From assembly GCF_000495795.1 (NCBI RefSeq), contig NZ_AWGD01000013.1, positions 1 through 54,162 of the forward strand: DNA of 54,162 nucleotides, given 5' to 3'. The stretch's first letter is position 1; each line of letters opens with the position of its first letter. Of this stretch, positions 35,518 through 44,087 are shown in pieces. This stretch comes from Asticcacaulis sp. AC460. GTDB taxonomy: Bacteria > Pseudomonadota > Alphaproteobacteria > Caulobacterales > Caulobacteraceae. Under the pieces are notes generated by a model. That model was given only the letters and a program-made list of their open reading frames with translations. It searched no databases and was not told the origin of the DNA. The translations under genes were made by a program, and so were the position numbers.

Positions 35518-36297
35518 TCAGCCATTGGTGTAGTTGAAGAGCAAATAGTCCGAGCGGCGGATCAGGTCGGCAACACGAGGCGCTTCAAAAAAAGGGTCGA
35601 CCAGATCGAACATGGACAGGACATCCGCCGTGAAACTGGCGACAAGCGCCTCCGATAACACTTGCGTACGCAGAAAACCGACATAGGCGGCGCCAATGCC
35701 AAACAGGCAATAGCCGTATCGCGTCTCAAAACGCTTCGCCATCGCCCAGATGTCCTGGGGTTGAAGGTCCGCCGAAAAATAGCCATTCGGAAAGGCGCTG
35801 ATAGCCTCCCAGGCATGTTCGACCGGCACGGCCTGAATGAACAGCCTTTCCTCGTCGAGTATATCCGTCTCACCGTTCAATCCGAAAAAATCCAGGCCAT
35901 CTTCACCTTCGCCATAAGAGAGATGAACCTGTTCAAAGGATCGATCGGCAGCGGACTTTGCCATGTTGCCATGCCGGATAAAAAATTCCGATTTTGTCGT
36001 CAGATAGCCCCGGTGTTCACCGTCCTCAAATGCCGCGGGATCGAGGCCGGACAGGTCATAACCGTCCGTGTCGTTGAGCTCATGCTCGTCCGTCGAATGG
36101 CCGGATGTGTAGGCCGCCTGACCATAGTTATCGAGCGTCGCGAACAACCGCTTACCCGGATGCAGCGGCGCCTTCTCTCTGAGCAGGTCGACGAGGGTAC
36201 GAACCGAACGCAAGCCTTCGACAAAATATCCGTCGCACAGCAATTCGATGTACGGGCGCTGTTCCGCCGGATTCAGAGGGGAGATGGTGTAGGCCAT
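35518..36297 (-). CDS. Hypothetical protein, 259 residues
   Basis: I do not recognise the family. The ATG at 36297 (AYTISPLNPAEQRPYIELL) is preferred over a long upstream extension that is Arg/Gln-rich shadow sequence running through the GH3 terminator. The protein is acidic and soluble, without signal peptide or membrane helix. Visible blocks are LCDGYFVEGLRSVRTLVDLLREKAPLHPGKRLF, EHELNDTDGYDLSGLDPAAF, FFGLNGETDILDEERLFIQAV and RTQVLSEALVASFTADVLSMFDLVDPFF. The composition is like immunity or SMI1-type small defence proteins, but this is only an impression. It lies between a tRNA and the GH3 operon terminator. Confidence 0.65.
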   Translation of the reverse strand: MAYTISPLNPAEQRPYIELLCDGYFVEGLRSVRTLVDLLREKAPLHPGKRLFATLDNYGQAAYTSGHSTDEHELNDTDGYDLSGLDPAAFEDGEHRGYLTTKSEFFIRHGNMAKSAADRSFEQVHLSYGEGEDGLDFFGLNGETDILDEERLFIQAVPVEHAWEAISAFPNGYFSADLQPQDIWAMAKRFETRYGYCLFGIGAAYVGFLRTQVLSEALVASFTADVLSMFDLVDPFFEAPRVADLIRRSDYLLFNYTNG

Positions 36298-36335
36298 GGC
36301 TTTGAAATAAGCGGCATCCGGCACCACAGGCAATG

Positions 36336-36373
36336 AAAAAGCGCTCAATCCGGACACAGATCGAGCGCTTTTT
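36336..36373. terminator. Bidirectional terminator after the GH3 operon
   Basis: AAAAAGCGCTC (36336-36346) pairs with GAGCGCTTTTT (36363-36373). T-runs exist on both strands. It lies directly after the GH3 stop codon (minus-strand operon end) and upstream of the 259-residue gene. Confidence 0.85.
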
Positions 36374-36377
36374 AACC

Positions 36378-38654
36378 TCAGGCCTTGGCCAGGTCGAAGC
36401 TGGCCGCGGTGCCTGTCGTCGCCGAGGGCGCGATCCAGACATCGAACCGGCCGGGTTCCGGTGCGGTGGTCAGGTCGAAATGCACAAAGGCCAGATCCGC
36501 CGGAGTCAGGGTGAATTCCACCGTCACACTGGCACCCGGTTCCAGGTCCAGATGCTTGATGCCGCGCAGTTCGCGGATCGGCTGGGTGATCGTGGCCACC
36601 TTGTCGTGAATGTATAGCTGAGCGACTTCGTGGGTCTTGCGGTTGCCCGTATTGGTCACCGTCGCCGTCACCTTGATCGAACCGGTCCACCCCAGGGTCG
36701 CCGAGTTGACCGCCGTCGCGCCATACGACACGGACGAATAGGTCAGGCCGTGGCCGAAGGGATAGAGGGCGTCGTTGGTGACTTCGCGATAGCGCGCCTT
36801 GTAGTTCTTGTCGTCGGTGAGCTGCGGCCGGCCGGTGCGGCGGCGGTTGTAGTACAAGGGTTCCTGGCCCGAGGCCTGCGGGAAGGAGACCGGCAGGCGG
36901 CCCTGGGGCGCATGGTCGCCGAAGACGATATCGGCGATGGCGTTGCCGGTTTCCGAGCCCAGGAACCAGGTGCAGACAATGGCCGGAGCGGCTTTGACCG
37001 CGCCTTCCAGTTCCAGGGCGCGGCCGTGCTTCAGCAGGACCACCATCGGCTTGCCAACCTTGGCGACGGCTTCGGCCAGGGCCAGTTGCGGATCGGGAAT
37101 GGAGATGTCGACACGCGATTGCGCTTCACCCGACATGTTGGCACCTTCGCCGATGTGCAGGACAACGATGTCGGCGGCTTTTGCCGCCGCAACAGCCGCA
37201 TCGATGCCGCCGGCTATCGGGGCTTCGATGTCCGAGCCCTTGACCACGGTCAGTTTGGCGTTCGGACCCATGGCGGCGCGGAAGCCGTCTTCGACCGTGA
37301 CGCAGTTGGCATAGTCCGGGAAGACCGTCCACGGGCCGGGCAGATGATCGCGGTCGGCGCCGAACGGACCGATCAGAGCGATCGACTTACCGGTCTTGGG
37401 CAGGGGCAGCAGATTGCCGTCATTCTTCAGCAAAACCATGGCCTTACGGCCGGCTTCGCGTGACAGGGCGACAATGTCGGGACGACGGATGTCGGCGTTT
37501 TCGCGTGCTGTGTCGAGCGAGCGGTAAGGATTATCGAACAGGCCGATGGCCTTTTTCACACGCAGGACGCGGCGGACCGCCTCGTCGACCACGGCCAGGC
37601 TAAGCTTGCCCGACTTGACCAGCTCCGGCAGGTGTTTGTTGTACAGGCCCGACATCATCGAGATATCGGTGCCGGCATTCAGCGACTTGACCACCACATC
37701 GGCACCGTCGGCGGCATAGCCGTGCAGTATCATCTCCTCATCCGAGGTGTAGTCGGAAACGACCAGGCCCTTGAAGCCCCACTCTTCGCGCAGGATTTCC
37801 GTCAGCAGGCGGCGATTTCCGGTCGACGGCACGCCGGCAATGTCGTTGAAGCTGGACATGGTTGTAATCGCTCCGGCGTCGAAGGCGGCCTTGAAGGGCG
37901 GCAGGTGGATTTCGCGCAGGGTGGTTTCGGGAATATCCGCGGTGTTGTAGTCCAGCCCGCCCTCGCCCGCGCCATAGGCGGCAAAGTGTTTCGGGCAGGC
38001 CAGCATGGAATCTTCCGCCTTGATATCGGGGCCCTGGAAGCCTTTGGTGCGGGCAATCGCGATCTGGACGCCCAGCCAGGTGTCTTCGCCCGCCCCTTCG
38101 GCGACGCGGCCCCAGCGCTGGTCGCGGGCGATATCGACCATCGGCGCGAAGGTCCAGTGGATGCCCTTGGCCGTGCCTTCGACAGCGGCGGCGCGGGCGG
38201 TACGATAGCACAGGTCGGTGTCGAAGCTGGAGGCTTCGCCAAGGGGGATCGGGAAGCTGGTTTTCAGGCCGTGAATGATGTCGGCGGCGAAGATCATCGG
38301 GATTTTCGTGCGCGACTTTTCGACGGCGACTTTTTGCATTTCGCGGCCGACCTCGACGCCTATGCCGTTGAAAACACCGGTTAATTTGCCCGCGGCGATG
38401 TCGTCATAGACCTGTTCGCGGGTCGAGCTTTGGGCCGGGGTCGGGTTGACCGGAGCGCCGTCGAAGCGGACCTGATCGCCGAAGATCGACAGCTGGCCGG
38501 CCTTTTCCTCAAGCGTCATCATCTTGATCAGGGCCTCGATCTGGGCATCGGGCGCCAGTTTGATTTTCGATTTCGCGAAGGCCGGGGCGGCGACTGCCGC
38601 CATGGCGGCGGAAGCGACCGCGGTTTTTAAAAAGGCGCGACGGGAGGCGTTCAT
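36378..38654 (-). CDS. Periplasmic GH3 beta-glucosidase
   Basis: A 758-residue enzyme with signal peptide NASRRAFLKTAVASAAMAAVAAPAFA (twin Arg, Tat-like). The GH3 barrel contains IPMIFAADIIHGLKTSFPIPLG, WTFAPMVDIARDQRWGR, LACPKHFAAYG (the Lys-His-Phe substrate site) and GFKGLVVSDYTS, whose Asp is the nucleophile. The alpha/beta-sandwich follows, then the C-terminal fibronectin-III-like domain (VTATVTNTGNRKTHEVAQLYIHD). The architecture matches BglX-like exo-beta-glucosidases. It is the last gene of the GH144-type, ABC and GH3 operon, 45 bases after the permease, and should release glucose from beta-glucooligosaccharides. Confidence 0.94.
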   Translation of the reverse strand: MNASRRAFLKTAVASAAMAAVAAPAFAKSKIKLAPDAQIEALIKMMTLEEKAGQLSIFGDQVRFDGAPVNPTPAQSSTREQVYDDIAAGKLTGVFNGIGVEVGREMQKVAVEKSRTKIPMIFAADIIHGLKTSFPIPLGEASSFDTDLCYRTARAAAVEGTAKGIHWTFAPMVDIARDQRWGRVAEGAGEDTWLGVQIAIARTKGFQGPDIKAEDSMLACPKHFAAYGAGEGGLDYNTADIPETTLREIHLPPFKAAFDAGAITTMSSFNDIAGVPSTGNRRLLTEILREEWGFKGLVVSDYTSDEEMILHGYAADGADVVVKSLNAGTDISMMSGLYNKHLPELVKSGKLSLAVVDEAVRRVLRVKKAIGLFDNPYRSLDTARENADIRRPDIVALSREAGRKAMVLLKNDGNLLPLPKTGKSIALIGPFGADRDHLPGPWTVFPDYANCVTVEDGFRAAMGPNAKLTVVKGSDIEAPIAGGIDAAVAAAKAADIVVLHIGEGANMSGEAQSRVDISIPDPQLALAEAVAKVGKPMVVLLKHGRALELEGAVKAAPAIVCTWFLGSETGNAIADIVFGDHAPQGRLPVSFPQASGQEPLYYNRRRTGRPQLTDDKNYKARYREVTNDALYPFGHGLTYSSVSYGATAVNSATLGWTGSIKVTATVTNTGNRKTHEVAQLYIHDKVATITQPIRELRGIKHLDLEPGASVTVEFTLTPADLAFVHFDLTTAPEPGRFDVWIAPSATTGTAASFDLAKA

Positions 38655-38699
38655 GAGAGGTATCCTTCTACAGTTCGCATTTACTGGAAGTGTGCATGA

Positions 38700-39521
38700 T
38701 CATCCCTTCACGCTGCCGCTGAGCAGGCCACGGACGTAGTGGCGTTGCAGCAGGATGAAGAGGATTAGCACCGGGGCGATAGTCACGGTGGCGCCGGCCA
38801 TCATCAGCCCCTGGTCCTGGAGATGTTCCTGGGACAGGGCGGCGATGGCCAGCGGCAAGGTGTAATAGGCGTCGTCCGACAGGACGATCAGCGGCCACAG
38901 GAAGTCGTTCCACGCGGCCAGGAAGGTGAAGACGCCGAGCGTCACCATGATGGGACGCAGGTTGGGCAGGACGATGCGCCGAAAAACCTGCCATTCCGAG
39001 GCGCCGTCGACGCGGGCGGCCTGCAGCATCTCGTCCGGCAGGCTGAGGGCATATTGCCGGACCAGGAAGATGCCGAACAGGGACGACATGAAAGGCACCA
39101 CCACACCGACATATGTGTTGAGCAGGTGCAGGTTCTTCAGCAGGAAGAACAGCGGCAGCATGGTGAGCTGGCCCGGGATGACCAGGGCGGCCAGAAGGGC
39201 CTGGAACAGCTTTTCGCGGCCTTTGAAGCGCAGCTTGGCGAAGGCGTAGCCGGCGGTGACGTTGAAGGCCAGCGACAGGGCTGTGGCCAGGCAGGCGACG
39301 AACAGCGAGTTCAGGACGTAGCGGCCCATATGCTGGTAGGCGAACAGTTCGGCATAGTTGTCCAAGGTCGGGTCGACCGGCAGGAGGCGCGCCGGGAAGG
39401 CATTGGCTTCGGCCTCCGGCATGAAGGACATCGAGGTCATCCAGAACAGCGGAAAGGCTGCCCAGATGGTGGCGAAGACCAGGACGGTGCCGGCGATCAG
39501 GGTGGGGACGCGCTTGATCAT
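38700..39521 (-). CDS. ABC sugar transporter permease (MalG/UgpE type)
   Basis: A 273-residue permease with six helices. IKRVPTLIAGTVLVFATIWAAFPLFWM is helix 1. The EAA loop motif is EMLQAARVDGASEWQVFRRIVLPNLRPI, the docking site for the ATPase. ATG 39521 is part of an ATGA overlap with the upstream permease; a longer frame to 39896 is out of frame with the partner gene and rejected. With the next permease and binding protein it forms a CUT1-type oligosaccharide importer. Confidence 0.92.
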   Translation of the reverse strand: MIKRVPTLIAGTVLVFATIWAAFPLFWMTSMSFMPEAEANAFPARLLPVDPTLDNYAELFAYQHMGRYVLNSLFVACLATALSLAFNVTAGYAFAKLRFKGREKLFQALLAALVIPGQLTMLPLFFLLKNLHLLNTYVGVVVPFMSSLFGIFLVRQYALSLPDEMLQAARVDGASEWQVFRRIVLPNLRPIMVTLGVFTFLAAWNDFLWPLIVLSDDAYYTLPLAIAALSQEHLQDQGLMMAGATVTIAPVLILFILLQRHYVRGLLSGSVKG

Positions 39522-40414
39522 GCAAACGCCTCCTGCGATCGGTTGCGGATGAAGGAGATGCCGATCAGAATGGCGAACAGGATGAAGGCGGTGGCCGAGG
39601 CATGGCCCAGGTTCCAGTACTTGAAGCCGTCCTGGTACATGTAGAACAGCAGCGAGAAGGTCGACTGCGCCGGTCCGCCCTGGGTCATGACATAGGGTTC
39701 GGCGAAAAGCTGGAAGTAGCCGGCGACGGTCAGCAGGGCGACCATCCACAACACCGGCGCCACGCCCGGCAGGGTCACGTGCAAAAAGCGCGACCACGGA
39801 CCGGCGCCGTCGACCCGGGCGCTTTCGTACAGCTCGTCGGGGATCTTTTGCAGCGCCGCCAGCAGGATCAGCATGTTGTAGCCGAAGTTCTTCCACACGG
39901 CGAACAGGATGATGGCCGGCATCGACCAGTGCGGATCGCCCAGCCAGTCGATCGGCGGCACACCGACCACGCCCAGGCCGCGATTGACCCAGCCGAAGTG
40001 GAAATCGAGCATGTAGCGCCAGATGATGGCGGCGGCGACCAGGGTGGCGACATAGGGCCCGAACAGCACGGTACGGAACACCGGCTTAAGGCCGACGCCC
40101 GGCGTGTTCAGCGCCATGGCCAGGCCGAGCGACAGGGCGATCGACAGGGGCGTGCCGACCAGGGCGAAATAGGCGGTGTTGCCGAAGGCCTTCCAGAACA
40201 GGGGCGAACCCAGCAGGCTGATATAGTTGTCGAGGCCGATGAAGCTGAGGTTCTTCAGGTCGGCCAGGGCATAGATGTCGAAATCGGTGAAGCTCATCAC
40301 GAAGGCGCCGGCCACCGGCGCCAGGAAGAAGACAAACAGGATCAGCAGGGCCGGGGCGACGAAGACGTGGCCGGGCGACAGGTGTTTCACAAAGGCGCGC
40401 AGGTCGTAGCTCAT
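39518..40414 (-). CDS. ABC sugar transporter permease (MalF/UgpA type)
   Basis: A 298-residue permease with six helices (VAPALLILFVFFLAPVAGAFVMSF first) and the EAA motif ELYESARVDGAGPWSRFLHVTLPGVAPV. It is the partner of the MalG-type permease. It is ATGA-coupled at both ends, to the binding protein gene and the second permease gene. No ATP-binding subunit gene (MsmX/UgpC type) is found in the window, so the importer probably borrows a shared ATPase encoded elsewhere. Confidence 0.92.
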   Translation of the reverse strand: MSYDLRAFVKHLSPGHVFVAPALLILFVFFLAPVAGAFVMSFTDFDIYALADLKNLSFIGLDNYISLLGSPLFWKAFGNTAYFALVGTPLSIALSLGLAMALNTPGVGLKPVFRTVLFGPYVATLVAAAIIWRYMLDFHFGWVNRGLGVVGVPPIDWLGDPHWSMPAIILFAVWKNFGYNMLILLAALQKIPDELYESARVDGAGPWSRFLHVTLPGVAPVLWMVALLTVAGYFQLFAEPYVMTQGGPAQSTFSLLFYMYQDGFKYWNLGHASATAFILFAILIGISFIRNRSQEAFA

Positions 40415-41658
40415 GCGGCGCCTCGTTCCAACAGCGTGCGGCGCTTGGCCAGGACGTTCCAGGCGAATTCGTCCAGCCGGTCGAGGGCATCGTCGAGCCC
40501 GATCTGGCCGCGGATGACGCGTTCCAACGCGCCGGTCATCTCATTGGCGATGCGCTCCCATTCCGGCACCTTGGGGACCGGCCGCGCCATGGTCAGCTGG
40601 TCGAAGAAGGCGTGGGTGCGCTCATTCTCCATCAGCTTGGCCATCGGCCAGGCGTCGCGGTCGGGCGGCAGGTCGCCGGTGGCCTGGTAGAATTCTGCCT
40701 GCCGGCTGGTGTTGCACATGTATTCGATGAAGGCGAAGGCCTGGTCCTTGCTGCGCGAGGCGCGGGTAATGCACATCGACACCCCGCCTGCCGAGGACGC
40801 ACCGGGACCCTTGGGGCCCGGCAGGGGCGCGGTCGCCCACTTGTCCTGAAGCGCGGCCGGCAGGCGGCGGGCGAACTCACCCAGGTTCCACGGCCCGGTG
40901 ATGATGAAGGCATAGTCGCCGCGGGCGAAGGCCGAATAGTAGTCGGTGACTTCGGAATGCATCAGCCGGGCGGCATAGCCCCTTTCATACAGCGAGGCGG
41001 CATAGGCGAAGGATTCACGGATGCCGGTCTGGCGGAAGCCGCCGCGCGTGCCATTGTCCATCAGCAGCGGCGCATCGGACTGCAGGCACAGGGCGACGAG
41101 CGGCTCATACTCGTTGATCGGCATCAGCAGGCCGTGGCGGCCGTCGCGGCTCAGGGCCTTCAATTGGTCGTCCCAGCGGTCCCAGGTGACCGCCGGGACG
41201 TCGAACCCGGCCTGGTGCAGCAGGTCGGTCCGATAGAACAGCAGCCGCGTATCGACATACCACGGCACGCCCAGGATGCGTTCGCCGATGGTCACCGAGT
41301 TGCGGGCGCCGTCGAAGAAATGGTCGAAGCGGATGGCGCTGCCCTTCAGCCGGTCGTTCAGCGGCTCCAGCGCGTTGAGGGCAGCGAACTCCGACACCCA
41401 GGTATTACCGAGCGCGATAATGTCGGGAAGATTGTCGGCGGCAAAGGCCGTCAGCAGTTTTTCGTGCGCCGCGCTCCACGGCAGGACCTGGACGCGGACG
41501 GCCGCGCCCGGGTGGCTGTGTTCAAAGGCGCGGGCGAAGGGCTCCAGCGCCTCACCCTCGACCCCCATGGCCCAGACGCGCAGCGGCTCTTTCGTCGTGC
41601 AACCAGTAACGGCTACGGACGCGAGGAGACCGGTGGCTGCGCGACGGGTCAGGGTCAT
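40411..41658 (-). CDS. ABC extracellular sugar-binding lipoprotein
   Basis: A 415-residue family 1 solute-binding protein. The start TLTRRAATGLLASVAVTGC carries a lipobox (VTGC), so it is a lipoprotein. ATG 41658 overlaps the stop of the GH144-type gene as ATGA; an ATG at 41676 is less likely. Motifs include FAADNLPDIIALGNTWVSEFAAL, YVDTRLLFYRTDLL and ARGDYAFIITGPWNLGEFARR, typical of oligosaccharide-binding proteins. It captures the products of the GH144-type enzyme for the two permeases. Confidence 0.92.
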   Translation of the reverse strand: MTLTRRAATGLLASVAVTGCTTKEPLRVWAMGVEGEALEPFARAFEHSHPGAAVRVQVLPWSAAHEKLLTAFAADNLPDIIALGNTWVSEFAALNALEPLNDRLKGSAIRFDHFFDGARNSVTIGERILGVPWYVDTRLLFYRTDLLHQAGFDVPAVTWDRWDDQLKALSRDGRHGLLMPINEYEPLVALCLQSDAPLLMDNGTRGGFRQTGIRESFAYAASLYERGYAARLMHSEVTDYYSAFARGDYAFIITGPWNLGEFARRLPAALQDKWATAPLPGPKGPGASSAGGVSMCITRASRSKDQAFAFIEYMCNTSRQAEFYQATGDLPPDRDAWPMAKLMENERTHAFFDQLTMARPVPKVPEWERIANEMTGALERVIRGQIGLDDALDRLDEFAWNVLAKRRTLLERGAA

Positions 41659-43166
41659 GGTTTGGCTTTCAACCAATCGCCGGCCGGGCCGGTGCTTTGA
41701 AAACCGGCCAACTGGAAACCGCGGCGGACCATGGGGCCGGTGACCGGGCTGCGGTTGAACAGGTCCCAGATCAGGCCCGAACGGTGGTTTTCCAGCATGG
41801 ACAGGATGGGGCCCTGGTCGATGGCCAGGTATTCATAGGCGACCCAGCCGGCCTTTGGGGTTTGGTGGCCGACGCGCGACGGCAGGTCCTTGGGGAAGGA
41901 CGGATTGAAGGCGTCGTAGAAGCCGTATTCGCCGTAGAGGTCGCTGCCGTATTTTTCGCGCAGGGTATGGATCAGGGGCAGGCAGATCTCGGGCGAGAAG
42001 GCGACCGAGGATATGCCGGCGGTCGGGGCGATGGTGCCGTCGTCATTGGCTTCCTTGTCGCCGGTCTGGGGACCGCGCGCCGAGTATTCGAAGAACTGGA
42101 CCTCGCGGCCATCGACTTTACCCTTGGTGTAGGCCGGGCCGCGGCAGGCCGTCAGGCCCCAGACATCGCCGCTGTAGTCCTTGAAGCCGCCGGGGTTTTT
42201 GATGGCGTAGTTGCGCTGGGCCACCGTGGCGCGCTGGGAATTGATGAAGTAGTCGATGTTTTTGCCGCGCATATAGGCGTCGGCAATGCCGCGGTAGTCG
42301 TACCAGACGTGGGAATATTGATGGCCGAACAGCGGCGCGAAACCCAGGTGCGGCTCGCCGAAATTGTCTGCCCAGGTGACGCCTATGGTCGCGGCCCAGG
42401 TATCCCAGGCGGTCGCCTTGATCGGGTGAGTCTTTGATGCCATGGCCAGGTGGTAGACCATCATGCCTTCGTTGTAGCGGTCCCAGCTGCGGATGATGCG
42501 GCCGGTGGCGTCGTGACCGTTCAGGCCGGGCTCCGGGTGATAGCCCATGCTGATCAGGCCGTTGTCGCGCTCCAGGAAGGTCCAGTCGACGCGTTCGTAG
42601 AGCGCCACGCCGAGCTTGCGGATCTCCTTTTCGGCGTCGTTGTCGCCATCGAAGAAGGCCGCCGCGGTCAGGGCGCCGGTGATGAACAGGGCGGTGTCGA
42701 TGCTGGACAGTTCGACCGTGTCGTGGCGCAGGCCGGTGCCCATGTTGAGGAAGTGATAGAAGAAGCCCTTATAGCCCATGACGCCGGCGCGCTCGGGGCC
42801 CTGGGGCCCGTTCCAGAAGGTGCGCAGGGTGGTGAGCGTCCGCTCGGCGGCCTGGGCGCGGGTGACGTAGCCCGAATGGGCGCCGATACAGCAGGCATTG
42901 AGCGCGAAGCCGACGGCGGCGACCGAGCAGAAGTCGGGATTGGGCCAGTTGTCGGGGGTCAGGCCGGTCTTGGGCGGGGTGACGTCCCAGAACCACTGGA
43001 AGGTACGCTTATGCAGGTCGGCCAGGGTGTCGTCCCAGCCCTTGGTGGAAGCGGTTGTTTTGGTTTTGGGGAGCTGGCATCCGGTGAGCGTCAGTCCTGT
43101 GGCTGCGGCGGTCGCCATCATCAGGGCGCGCCGCGAAAGGGACGAAACCGGCGGGGTGAACGTCAT
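41655..43166 (-). CDS. GH144/glucoamylase-type lipoprotein, probable endo-beta-1,2-glucanase
   Basis: ATG 43166 has AAAGGA upstream and gives 503 residues; starts at 43184 or 43244 are weaker. The lipobox TGLTLTGC follows SRRALMMATAA. The body is an alpha/alpha-six barrel of the Pfam glucoamylase family (PF10091). Its blocks are LHKRTFQWFWDVTPPKTGLTPDNW, VAAVGFALNA, SWDRYNEGMMVYHLAMAS, FAPLFGHQYSHVWYDYRGI, GDVWGLTACRGP and YGEYGFYDAFNP. Characterised members include GH144 endo-beta-1,2-glucanases. It heads the operon with ABC transporter and GH3 genes. The start RxxQxFLK-type signature is not needed: substrate assignment to beta-1,2-glucan is inference from family and operon. Confidence 0.82.
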   Translation of the reverse strand: MTFTPPVSSLSRRALMMATAAATGLTLTGCQLPKTKTTASTKGWDDTLADLHKRTFQWFWDVTPPKTGLTPDNWPNPDFCSVAAVGFALNACCIGAHSGYVTRAQAAERTLTTLRTFWNGPQGPERAGVMGYKGFFYHFLNMGTGLRHDTVELSSIDTALFITGALTAAAFFDGDNDAEKEIRKLGVALYERVDWTFLERDNGLISMGYHPEPGLNGHDATGRIIRSWDRYNEGMMVYHLAMASKTHPIKATAWDTWAATIGVTWADNFGEPHLGFAPLFGHQYSHVWYDYRGIADAYMRGKNIDYFINSQRATVAQRNYAIKNPGGFKDYSGDVWGLTACRGPAYTKGKVDGREVQFFEYSARGPQTGDKEANDDGTIAPTAGISSVAFSPEICLPLIHTLREKYGSDLYGEYGFYDAFNPSFPKDLPSRVGHQTPKAGWVAYEYLAIDQGPILSMLENHRSGLIWDLFNRSPVTGPMVRRGFQLAGFQSTGPAGDWLKAKP

Positions 43167-43244
43167 GTTATGTCCTTTGGCCATCAACCTTTTTTGCCCG
43201 TAGGCTCTAACTGTACCGGGAAAACGTGGCGTGGGGGAATGCAC

Positions 43245-43592
43245 GCCGCGATGGGGTCAGAGGCTCTTCAGACCGTTGAAAAAGACCACCCACATCCGAT
43301 TTTCCTCACTGTGTTTTTCTTTGTTGCTTAAGGCTGTAAGCGTTTACATTTACCTTGTCAAGCGGAGGTGATTGCGTTCCGTCTTACGGTATTTCGAAAG
43401 GATTTTTCACCACGGACCACACGGACCACACGGACTTCAGGGTTTCCACGAACCCGCCGCGCAGCGGCTTCTACGTAAAGAGGTTGGAACACGAAACAAC
43501 GTTCGGCGCAGGCAATGGCCACGAATCAACACGAATAAGAAGGAATGGCACCGGTCCAGACGGCGACACTTTTCTATGCGCGTAGCGCGCTT
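43245..43592. other. Intergenic region upstream of the GH144 operon, repeat fragments, no gene
   Basis: Between the GH144-type leader and the 102-base palindromic element there is the operon promoter (43326-43361), the left arm of a long inverted repeat (43403-43426) with an adjoining tandem CACGGACCA repeat, and a short motif near 43510-43535 (GGCCACGAATCAACACGAAT) that looks like a dispersed repeat fragment. I see no coding sequence. Confidence 0.6.
43333..43361 (-). promoter_or_regulatory. GH144 operon promoter with LacI-type operator
   Basis: On the minus strand TTGACA (43361-43356), a 17-base spacer and TACAGC (43338-43333) form a promoter, +1 near 43326. The operator TGTAAGCGTTTACA (43335-43348) covers most of the -10 element and the spacer, as expected for repression. 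The same operator and the same TTGACA-17-TACAGC arrangement recur upstream of lacI. Confidence 0.85.
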
Positions 43593-43765
43593 AGAGCGCG
43601 TTTCGATCCGGCAGAATCGGATCGGCGCTCTAAGTTTTTGTTTTTACGCGCATCTTAACCCAAAAAGTGCGCCACACTTTTTGGGATGCGCTCTAGATTT
43701 ATGACAGGAAGGCCGCTTTGCGGCGTCAGGATGGCCCGAAAGTCCGTGTGGTCCGTGGTGAAAAA
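43403..43765. repeat. Perfect 24-bp inverted repeat flanking a small palindromic element
   Basis: The left arm (43403-43426, starting TTTTTCACCACGG) and right arm (43742-43765, ending CCGTGGTGAAAAA) are exact reverse complements over 24 bases. The left arm has an extra 9-base CACACGGAC unit. The arms enclose about 315 bases, including the 102-base palindrome. The arrangement resembles a MITE-like or nested non-autonomous element, but no target duplication was recognised. Confidence 0.75.
43593..43694. repeat. 102-bp palindromic interspersed element (AGAGCGC ... GCGCTCT)
   Basis: The element begins AGAGCGC and ends GCGCTCT. Inside, CTTAGAGCGC..CGATCCG pairs with CGGATCG..GCGCTCTAAG to form one hairpin, and ACCCAAAAAGTG pairs with CACTTTTTGGG to form a second. 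The layout (two hairpins bounded by GAGCGC/GCGCTC) resembles small palindromic repeats known in alphaproteobacterial genomes. Confidence 0.75.
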
Positions 43766-43857
43766 TTCTTACGTGTTCAGCGGCACGCAAGGTCTATCCA
43801 TGCCCTGACACCGACACTTCGATTGAGGTACAATCGGCTCAAAAGGAGATTGCTACG

Positions 43858-44028
43858 TTGCCCTACAAAAAGGTGGCCGTCGAGCGGCAAGGCTATGATG
43901 TCTGGTTTCGCGCAAAGGTTCAGGAAGCCCTTGACGATGTGCGGCCGGCCCTTTCGAATGAGGAGGTCGAAGCCCATTTTGCTGTGCGCCGAGTGGCCAC
44001 GTTGCGGAAGGCAAAGGGGCAGGGATGA
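43858..44028 (+). CDS. RelB/StbD-like antitoxin, 56 residues, probable orphan
   Basis: A TTG at 43858, with AGGAG 9 bases upstream, opens a 56-residue frame: PYKKVAVERQGYDVWFRAK, then VQEALDDVRPALSNEEVEAH and FAVRRVATLRKAKGQG. The pattern xGYDxWFRxKVQEALDDxRPxIxxEEVxA is typical of antitoxins paired with ParE/RelE toxins, with the DNA-binding part first and toxin-binding tail last. The normal toxin start would overlap its TGA, and an ATG does lie there (44025), but the toxin frame is broken after a few codons. It is probably an antitoxin left without its toxin. Confidence 0.65.
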   Translation: MPYKKVAVERQGYDVWFRAKVQEALDDVRPALSNEEVEAHFAVRRVATLRKAKGQG

Positions 44029-44074
44029 GGCGAAGTGGCAGCATTACGTTCAGATCGCCGATAAAGGACTCTGA
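44025..44074 (+). pseudogene. Relic of a ParE/RelE-type toxin start
   Basis: After the antitoxin the sequence ATGAGGCG..AAGTGGCAGCATTACG..CAGATCGCCGATAAAGG reads, with one frameshift, as a short KWQHYVQIADKGL ending in TGA. This resembles the usual ParE-type opening (xxxWLRYAxxDRxxI). Only about 16 codons remain. The same sequence pattern recurs near 44457 and 45100. Confidence 0.35.
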
Positions 44075-44087
44075 CTCCCTTTTCTCT

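Noticed and set aside
36298..36690. N-terminal extension of the 259-residue hypothetical protein
   Set aside because: The extension runs through the GH3 terminator and the GH3 3' end, is Arg/Gln-rich and lacks a ribosome site; the ATG at 36297 is better.
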